Shown here: piece after piece, positions 39,865 to 46,604 of the stretch
Layout: the number at the start of each line of letters is the position of its first letter
How positions within the stretch are numbered: the first letter of the stretch is position 1
Assembly (NCBI RefSeq): GCF_000308795.1
Contig: NZ_BAGK01000095.1
Location: forward strand, 1 to 46,604
Source: Nocardia thailandica NBRC 100428
GTDB lineage: Bacteria; Actinomycetota; Actinomycetes; Mycobacteriales; Mycobacteriaceae
Length of the DNA stretch: 46,604 nt
Reading direction: 5' to 3'
Notes under the pieces: model-generated
Told to the model about the DNA's origin: nothing
The model's input: only the letters and a program-made list of their open reading frames with translations
Database searches by the model: none
Program-made: the position numbers and the translations under genes

Positions 39865-40776
39865 TCAGGAGGTGAACGACGAACGGGCGCGGTGCTTGAT
39901 GGCGTCGATGGCCGCGGCCCGGCGCAGCGTGTGATAGGCGACGGGGGTGTAGCGCAGGCGGTCGGGCAGGTATTTCGAGCCGAGCCGGACCGAGGTCCAC
40001 AGGGCCTTGGCGGCGGCGGCCTCGCGCTCGGTCCACTCCAGGCCGAGGATCTCGCGGACGTTCGGAGGGAGCAGGCCGATGCTGAGCAGGTACTCCGAGC
40101 GGCCGATCAGCCTGCCGACCGGGGCCCACGGCCTGCGCAGCCCGCGCGGGAGGTGGCGCGGCACCGGGCCGGACTCGGTCATCAGGTTGCCGATGAGGTC
40201 CTGGGTGACCGGATGGTTGACCAGGGTGTTGGCGACCATGTCGTCGAAGTAGGTCCAGAACTCCGCCCGCGAGGACGGGAACGCGCTCTCGGGCACCTGG
40301 ACGATGCGGGCCACCTTGGCGGTGTCCTCGAAGAGCGCATCCTGCTCGGCCTCGGTCAGCTCGCGTCCGAACAGGTGCGGCCACAGCCACACCGCGCCCG
40401 CGTAGCCGGTGGCGATGACCCAGCCGTACGGCGCGGGATTGAGCGCGCTGATGCGCTTGCCCTCGCCGTTCACCATCTGCAGCGGCTGGTGCAGGCGCCG
40501 CAGGCGGTACCCCTCCTCGATCGCGGCCGACTCGCCGTAGACCCAGAGGTTGACCGAGTCGATCGAGCGGATGGCACGCCCGAAGGGATCGCTGCCGTAG
40601 GTCGAGTACTTCCCGACGACGTCGCCGATGGTGGGGTGCATGGTCTGCAGCAGGAAGGCGACGCCGTTGGCGGGCAGATAGGCCCACAATCCGGCGGTCC
40701 GCGCGAGCAGGGAATCGGGGGAGACGAGGTCGAGGAAGTCGGTCTCGGTGGGAGCGTGGACAGCCGAGGTGGTCAT
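39865..40776 (-). CDS. MpaB-like DUF2236 oxygenase
   Basis: A 303-aa DUF2236 protein. Family features are FLLQTMHPTIGDVVGKYSTYGSDPFGRAIRS, ATGYAGAVWLWPHLFGR and a later FWTYFDDMVANTL. Members such as the latex-cleaving Lcp and MpaB bind haem b or metal through conserved His and oxidise organic substrates with O2. No signal peptide is seen. AAAGG lies 11-15 bases before ATG 40776, a long spacing. It is divergent from TetR across a region with a perfect palindrome. Confidence 0.85.
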   Translation of the reverse strand: MTTSAVHAPTETDFLDLVSPDSLLARTAGLWAYLPANGVAFLLQTMHPTIGDVVGKYSTYGSDPFGRAIRSIDSVNLWVYGESAAIEEGYRLRRLHQPLQMVNGEGKRISALNPAPYGWVIATGYAGAVWLWPHLFGRELTEAEQDALFEDTAKVARIVQVPESAFPSSRAEFWTYFDDMVANTLVNHPVTQDLIGNLMTESGPVPRHLPRGLRRPWAPVGRLIGRSEYLLSIGLLPPNVREILGLEWTEREAAAAKALWTSVRLGSKYLPDRLRYTPVAYHTLRRAAAIDAIKHRARSSFTS

Positions 40777-40827
40777 CGCAGGCCGGCCTTTCACATCGTT
40801 GTGAACACACCGCGGGGCGCGGTGAGA

Positions 40828-40882
40828 GGTTCCTGTTAAATTTCTATCACCCCCGATGATAGAGAACAACAGGTTCTCTATC
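40828..40882. promoter_or_regulatory. TetR operator between the MpaB-like and TetR genes
   Basis: GATAGAGAAC (40858-40867) and GTTCTCTATC (40873-40882) are exact reverse complements around AACAG. A degenerate copy, AGGTTC ... TTTCTATC, lies at 40828-40848. The GATAGA/TCTATC half-sites are at 40843, 40858 and 40877. Both divergent promoters would be covered. Confidence 0.75.
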
Positions 40883-40918
40883 AATGTTCGCCGAGGGCGG
40901 CCGGTAGAATGCCGGATC

Positions 40919-41539
40919 GTGGCCGGTCCCGAGTCCCCCCTCGCCGAGATGCTGCACGCGCTCGATCCCTCCGACGCGAGCAACGAGCGCATCCTCGACG
41001 CCGCCCTGGCGTGCTTCACCGACGCGCGCGAGATCAAGGGCGTCACCATGAACGCGATCGCCGACCGCGCCGGGCTCGGCGTCGCCACGGTGTACCGGCG
41101 CTTCGCCCGCAAGGAACTGCTGGTCCAGGCCGTGCTGCTGCGCGAGGCCCGGCGCATGATCGACAACGTCGACGCCGCCGTCGCGCCCGCGCAGACGCTC
41201 GAGGACGAGGTGACCGAGGGATTCGTCGCCTTCGTCGGCGAACTGGGCCGCAGGCCCGTGCTGGCCGCGGTGTTCCGCAACGACTCCGACGCCCTGCCCA
41301 TGCTGACCTCCGGCGGCGCGCCGCTGTTGCTGCTCGGCCGCACCTTCCTCGCCGGGCTGATCCGGCGCAGGCAGGAGATCGACGGCGACCGCAGCCTCGA
41401 CGCCGAGATCGTCGCCGACATCTACGCCCGCCTGGCGCACTCCCTCGCGCTGACCCCGGAGGGCGCGATCCCGACCACCGACGACGCGGCCGTGCGCGCG
41501 TTCGCGCGCACCTACCTGACCCGGCTCACCGCGCGCTGA
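40919..41539 (+). CDS. TetR-family regulator of the MpaB-like oxygenase
   Basis: A 206-aa TetR protein. The HTH is VTMNAIADRAGLGVATVYRRFARKELLVQAVLL (about residues 40-73). GTG 40919 is chosen over an upstream ATG (40856) that lies within the operator; TAGAAT at 40905-40910 is a good -10 placing the transcription start at or next to the GTG, so the mRNA is probably leaderless. It is expected to repress itself and the oxygenase. Confidence 0.9.
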   Translation: MAGPESPLAEMLHALDPSDASNERILDAALACFTDAREIKGVTMNAIADRAGLGVATVYRRFARKELLVQAVLLREARRMIDNVDAAVAPAQTLEDEVTEGFVAFVGELGRRPVLAAVFRNDSDALPMLTSGGAPLLLLGRTFLAGLIRRRQEIDGDRSLDAEIVADIYARLAHSLALTPEGAIPTTDDAAVRAFARTYLTRLTAR

Positions 41540-41563
41540 CCGCGGTCGGCGCGGGCGCGGGAC

Positions 41564-42223
41564 TCAGACCGCGCGCGCGTCCCAGCGCGGCGCCCGCCCG
41601 CCGAGGAGTTCCTCGGCGGGCAGCGCGCCGGACAGCACCGCCAGGGCGCGTTTCCAGCGGCGCAGCGCGGCCTCGCGCTCGCCGAGGCGGCCGGTCAGCA
41701 TGGTGGTCATGGACAGGCCGGTGAGCATGTCGATGGTGTACTCGACGAACAGCTCGGTGCGCGGGTCGGAACGGTAGGGCTCGCCGAGCATCTCGGCGTA
41801 GGTGCGGCGGATCTCGGCGAACAGGCGCCGCTCCTCGATCAGCAGGTTGTCGCGCAGGTCGCCGTCGGTGCGGGCCGCGACCCACAGTTCCAGCGCGGTG
41901 AAGAAGGCCGGGCTGTTCAGGTCGCGCCAGGCCAGGTCGACCAGTGCCTGCAGGCGGTCCTGGTCGGGCGGGATGAGTTCGGCCTCGCGGCGGAAGCGCT
42001 CGATGCGGCTGTCGACCACGTGCGTGATCGCGGCGATGAGCAGTTCGGTGCGGGTCGGGAAGTGGTGCTGCAGGGTCCCGCGGGCCAGGCCGGTGCGGTC
42101 GAGCACCTCGCTGATGGTGGTCGCCGCGTACCCGCGCTCGAGCAGGCACTCGGCGGTGCTGTCGAGGATGAGCGTCCGGGTGGTCTCCCGGCGCTCCGCC
42201 TGCGTGCGACGGGGGCGTTGCAT
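41564..42223 (-). CDS. TetR-family regulator, probably of the lipid-catabolism cluster
   Basis: A 219-aa TetR protein. The HTH is TTISEVLDRTGLARGTLQHHFPTRTELLIAAITHV (about residues 37-72), the LQHHF form. GAGGG lies six bases before ATG 42223. It stands behind the nitronate monooxygenase, enoyl-CoA hydratase and acyl-CoA ligase genes on the same strand but beyond a strong terminator, so it has its own promoter. The AACCG-N10-CGGTT pair just upstream may be its autoregulatory site. Confidence 0.9.
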   Translation of the reverse strand: MQRPRRTQAERRETTRTLILDSTAECLLERGYAATTISEVLDRTGLARGTLQHHFPTRTELLIAAITHVVDSRIERFRREAELIPPDQDRLQALVDLAWRDLNSPAFFTALELWVAARTDGDLRDNLLIEERRLFAEIRRTYAEMLGEPYRSDPRTELFVEYTIDMLTGLSMTTMLTGRLGEREAALRRWKRALAVLSGALPAEELLGGRAPRWDARAV

Positions 42224-42235
42224 GGTCACCCTCAG

Positions 42236-42255
42236 AACCGTACGTGTCGCCGGTT
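42236..42255. promoter_or_regulatory. Candidate operator of the TetR gene
   Basis: AACCG (42236-42240) and CGGTT (42251-42255) are exact reverse complements with 10 nt between them. It lies 13 bp before the TetR start. The arms are short, so confidence is limited. Confidence 0.4.
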
Positions 42256-42333
42256 TTACGGACAAGTCACCGGGCGGCACGGGGCGTTGTGACATATCCC
42301 GGATCGAAAACAGTACGCCATGCCGGTTTGTGT

Positions 42334-42370
42334 GGGCCGGGCCCGGCCGAGGGTGCGCCGGGCCCGGCCC
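42334..42370 (-). terminator. Perfect 14-bp hairpin after the acyl-CoA ligase
   Basis: The arms GGGCCGGGCCCGGC (42334-42347) and 42357-42370 are exact complements around a 9-nt loop, just after the ligase stop codon at 42377. Confidence 0.8.
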
Positions 42371-42376
42371 CGGCGG

Positions 42377-43930
42377 CTAGGCGTGCGCCTTGCGCAGCTC
42401 GTGCTTGACGACCTTGCCGCCCGCGTTGCGCGGCAGCGCCTCGACCACGACCAGCGCCTTGGGGTGCTTGTAGCGGGCGAGGTTGGCGTTGAGGTGTTCC
42501 TCGAGGTCGGCCAGGCCGATCTCGCCCTCGCCCTCGACCGCGACGACGGCGACCGGGACCTCGCCCCACCGGTCGTCGGCGCGGCCGATCACCGCCGCCT
42601 CCCGGATGCGCGGGTGGGCGAACAGCACGTTCTCGACCTCGGCGCAGTAGATGTTCTCGCCGCCGGAGATGATCATGTCCTTCTTGCGGTCGACCACGTA
42701 GACGAAGCCCTCCTCGTCCACGCGGACCAGGTCGCCGGAGTGGAACCAGCCGCCGGCGAACGCGTCCGCGGTCGCGGCGGGGTTGTTCCAGTACTCGCGC
42801 ATCATGGTCGGGCCGCGGTAGACGATCTCGCCGATCTCGCCGGGGGCGACGTCGTTCATCTCGTCGTCGACGATGCGGGTGGCGATGGTCGGGATCGGCT
42901 TGCCCACCGAGCCGAGCTTGCGGATGGCGTCCTCGCCGTCGAGCACGCAGGTGATCGGCGACATCTCGGTCTGGCCGAAGACCGCCACGTTCAGCGCGTT
43001 CGGGAAGGTCTCGGCCATCGCCCTCAGCACGGTGTCGGAGGCGGGCGCGGCACCCCAGCTGATCACCCGCAGGCGCAGATCCCGTTGCGGCACGGTCGGA
43101 TCCGCGCACACGACCTGCCACTGCGCGGGCACGAGGAAGACCGAGGTGGCCTTCTCCCGCTCCCAGGCGTCGAGCACCTCGCCCGCGTCGAACGCCTTGA
43201 GCGGGTGGATGACCGTGAGCGCGCCGAGCTGGAAGCACGACGCGACGCTGCCGAGGCCCGCGATGTGGAACAGCGGCGAGGCGCAGAACGCGATGTCGTC
43301 GGTGCGGTACTGCATGGCCCGGATGCAGGTCAGCGCCTGGGCGTTCATGTTGATGTGGGTCAGCACCGCGCCCTTGGGGTTGCCGGTGGTGCCCGAGGTG
43401 TACATGATCAGCGACGCGGTGTCCTCGGGGATGTCGAGGGGCGCGAGCGGCGGGTTGTCCTCGGCGACGAGATCGTCGTAGCCCAGCACGTCGCCCTCGG
43501 TGGCGCCGCCGACCACCACGCAGTGGCGCAGCGCGTCGGTCTGCGCGCGCACCGCCGCGGTGAGCGGGGCGAGCGCGGCGTCGGTGATGATGGTCTCCGC
43601 GCCGCTGTCGCGCACCAGGAACACCAGTTCCGGCGGGGTGAGCCGGAAGTTGACCGGCACCGCGATCGCGCCGAGGGTGTTGATGGCGAACACCGACTCG
43701 ATGTACTCGGCGTTGTTGAGCATCAGGATCATGACCCGATCGCCCGCGCCGACGCCGCGGCGGGCCAGCGCGGCCGCCAGCTTGCCGACGCGCTCGTGCA
43801 GTTCGCGCCAGGTGGTGGTCTTGCCGAGATAGCGCAGCGCGGGCGCGTCCGGGCGGGCGGTCGCGTGCAGGGCGACCTGGTTCATCCAATGATTGCGGCG
43901 CGAGGCGATCGGCTGTGCGGCAGTGGACAT
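42377..43930 (-). CDS. Fatty-acid/acyl-CoA ligase (AMP-binding, FadD5-like)
   Basis: A 517-aa adenylate-forming enzyme. The AMP-binding signature is YTSGTTGNPKGAV, the second motif GWFHSGD, and the C-terminal lysine is in NAGGKVVKHEL. VFGQTEMSPI and DRKKDMIISGGENIYCAEVE are typical of fatty-acid ligases. It activates a carboxylic acid with ATP and CoA. Length and pattern resemble FadD5-type ligases of mycobacteria; the chain length is unknown. It is 12 bp after the enoyl-CoA hydratase, in one operon. Confidence 0.9.
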   Translation of the reverse strand: MSTAAQPIASRRNHWMNQVALHATARPDAPALRYLGKTTTWRELHERVGKLAAALARRGVGAGDRVMILMLNNAEYIESVFAINTLGAIAVPVNFRLTPPELVFLVRDSGAETIITDAALAPLTAAVRAQTDALRHCVVVGGATEGDVLGYDDLVAEDNPPLAPLDIPEDTASLIMYTSGTTGNPKGAVLTHINMNAQALTCIRAMQYRTDDIAFCASPLFHIAGLGSVASCFQLGALTVIHPLKAFDAGEVLDAWEREKATSVFLVPAQWQVVCADPTVPQRDLRLRVISWGAAPASDTVLRAMAETFPNALNVAVFGQTEMSPITCVLDGEDAIRKLGSVGKPIPTIATRIVDDEMNDVAPGEIGEIVYRGPTMMREYWNNPAATADAFAGGWFHSGDLVRVDEEGFVYVVDRKKDMIISGGENIYCAEVENVLFAHPRIREAAVIGRADDRWGEVPVAVVAVEGEGEIGLADLEEHLNANLARYKHPKALVVVEALPRNAGGKVVKHELRKAHA

Positions 43931-43942
43931 GGCGGTCGTCTC

Positions 43943-45848
<1,906 letters not shown>

Positions 45849-45894
45849 GGCCCCGGGCGCAGGGTGTCAACAGATCGTCGCCGGGGCCCCGGAT

Positions 45895-45921
45895 CGGCGC
45901 CCCGTGGATCAGCGGGCGCCG
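45895..45921 (+). other. Inverted repeat in the aldehyde dehydrogenase leader
   Basis: CGGCGCCC (45895-45902) and GGGCGCCG (45914-45921) are exact reverse complements 11 nt apart, 38 bp before the start codon. It may form a leader hairpin; in GC-rich DNA such pairs also occur by chance. Confidence 0.4.
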
Positions 45922-45959
45922 CACCATCACGTCCTCTGCACTTCGAAGGATGGTCACAG

Positions 45960-46604
45960 ATGACCGAAACTCCCACGACAGAAACCACTTCCCGGTCCAC
46001 TCTCGCCACCGCCAACCCCGCGACGGGCGAGCCGGTCGGGAGCTGGGCGGTCGACGGCCCCGAGCAGGTCGCCGCCGTCGTGGCCCGGGCGCGCCGCGCG
46101 GCGCGGACCTGGGAAGACCTCGGGTTCACCGGCCGCAAGCGCGCCCTGCTCCGCTGGGCCGGCAGAATCGTGGCCGACATCGACGAGTTCCGCGCGCTGG
46201 TCTCCGCCGAGAACGGCAAGCCGCTCGACGACGCGGAGGTCGAGATCCTGACCGCCGTCGAGCACCTGGCCTGGGCCGCCAAGAACGCGGGAAAGGTGCT
46301 GAAGACCGAGAAGGTCTGGCCCGGCGCGATGCTGTCCAACCATCAGGCCGTCATCGAGCACCGCCCGCACGGCGTCGTCGGCGTGATCGGCCCGTGGAAC
46401 TACCCCGTCTACACCCCCAACGGGTCCATCGCCTACGCGCTGGCCGCGGGCAACACCGTCGTGTTCAAGCCCAGCGAGCTGACCACCGCCATCGGCCACT
46501 GGTACGTCGAGTCCTTCGCGCGGGCCAACCCCGAGCTGCCGACGGGCATCCTCGCCGTGGTCAGCGGCTACGGCGACACCGGCCGCGCGCTGGTCGAGTC
46601 CGAC
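45960..46604 (+). CDS. Aldehyde dehydrogenase, N-terminal part (partial)
   Basis: The first 215 codons of an NAD(P)-dependent aldehyde dehydrogenase; it runs off the window end. Recognisable are TANPATGEPVGSW, ENGKPLDDAEVE, GVVGVIGPWNYPVYTPNG and GNTVVFKPSELT, the coenzyme-binding strand. The catalytic Cys lies beyond the window. GAAGGA (45945-45950) precedes ATG 45960. It is divergent from the acyl-CoA cluster and shares its regulatory region. It may oxidise aldehydes to the acids that the ligase activates. Confidence 0.93.
   Translation, partial: MTETPTTETTSRSTLATANPATGEPVGSWAVDGPEQVAAVVARARRAARTWEDLGFTGRKRALLRWAGRIVADIDEFRALVSAENGKPLDDAEVEILTAVEHLAWAAKNAGKVLKTEKVWPGAMLSNHQAVIEHRPHGVVGVIGPWNYPVYTPNGSIAYALAAGNTVVFKPSELTTAIGHWYVESFARANPELPTGILAVVSGYGDTGRALVESD

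Overview
This is high-GC actinobacterial DNA, most likely from Nocardia or a close relative in the Mycobacteriales. The evidence is the codon usage (GC-rich third positions, GTG and TTG starts, many 4-bp ATGA/GTGA gene overlaps), a complete conservon, an actinobacterial argCJBDFR operon, an MpaB-like (DUF2236) oxygenase, an MMPL exporter and a FadD5-like ligase. The genus is an inference from gene content. There are 47 protein-coding genes, two of them cut by the window ends. I see no RNA gene, insertion sequence, phage gene or CRISPR array.

Layout. 1-4512: the end of a PucR-type regulator, then a stress-type cluster of a TerD-linker-TerA fusion, an alpha/beta hydrolase and two genes I cannot name. 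4893-8869: a conservon (sensor kinase, roadblock, DUF742, small GTPase). 8953-11058: a TetR regulator and a secreted lipase with a perfect operator between them. 11181-14785: a glycosyltransferase, an AAA ATPase, a hexapeptide acetyltransferase and a VOC protein. 14845-17873: PEP carboxylase, facing a tiny secreted protein. 18016-22100: a D-threonine-aldolase-like enzyme, TetR, old yellow enzyme and SDR epimerase. 22091-25801: TetR with a triple operator, an FAD monooxygenase, a WYL regulator, a flavin-binding PPOX protein and a PLDc_N-SHOCT membrane protein. 26082-31012: MarR, MMPL transporter, endonuclease/exonuclease/phosphatase protein and a cation/proton antiporter.

31050-36887 is the arginine operon argC-J-B-D-F-R, with ARG-box-like sequence on its promoter. 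It makes citrulline from glutamate plus carbamoyl phosphate, but argG and argH do not follow; a serine hydrolase does. 38350-39832 is a tightly overlapping triad: XRE regulator, four-helix membrane protein and GPP34 (GOLPH3-like) protein. 39865-41539 is an MpaB-like oxygenase divergent from its TetR across a perfect palindrome. 41564-45735 is a minus-strand lipid-catabolism cluster (nitronate monooxygenase, enoyl-CoA hydratase, acyl-CoA ligase, TetR), divergent from an aldehyde dehydrogenase that runs off the end.

The window is mostly chromosomal metabolism and regulation, with many one-regulator/one-target modules whose operators can be read directly. The least understood parts are the TerD/TerA cluster with its two orphan genes and the XRE-membrane-GPP34 triad. 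I saw no clear evidence of horizontal transfer.
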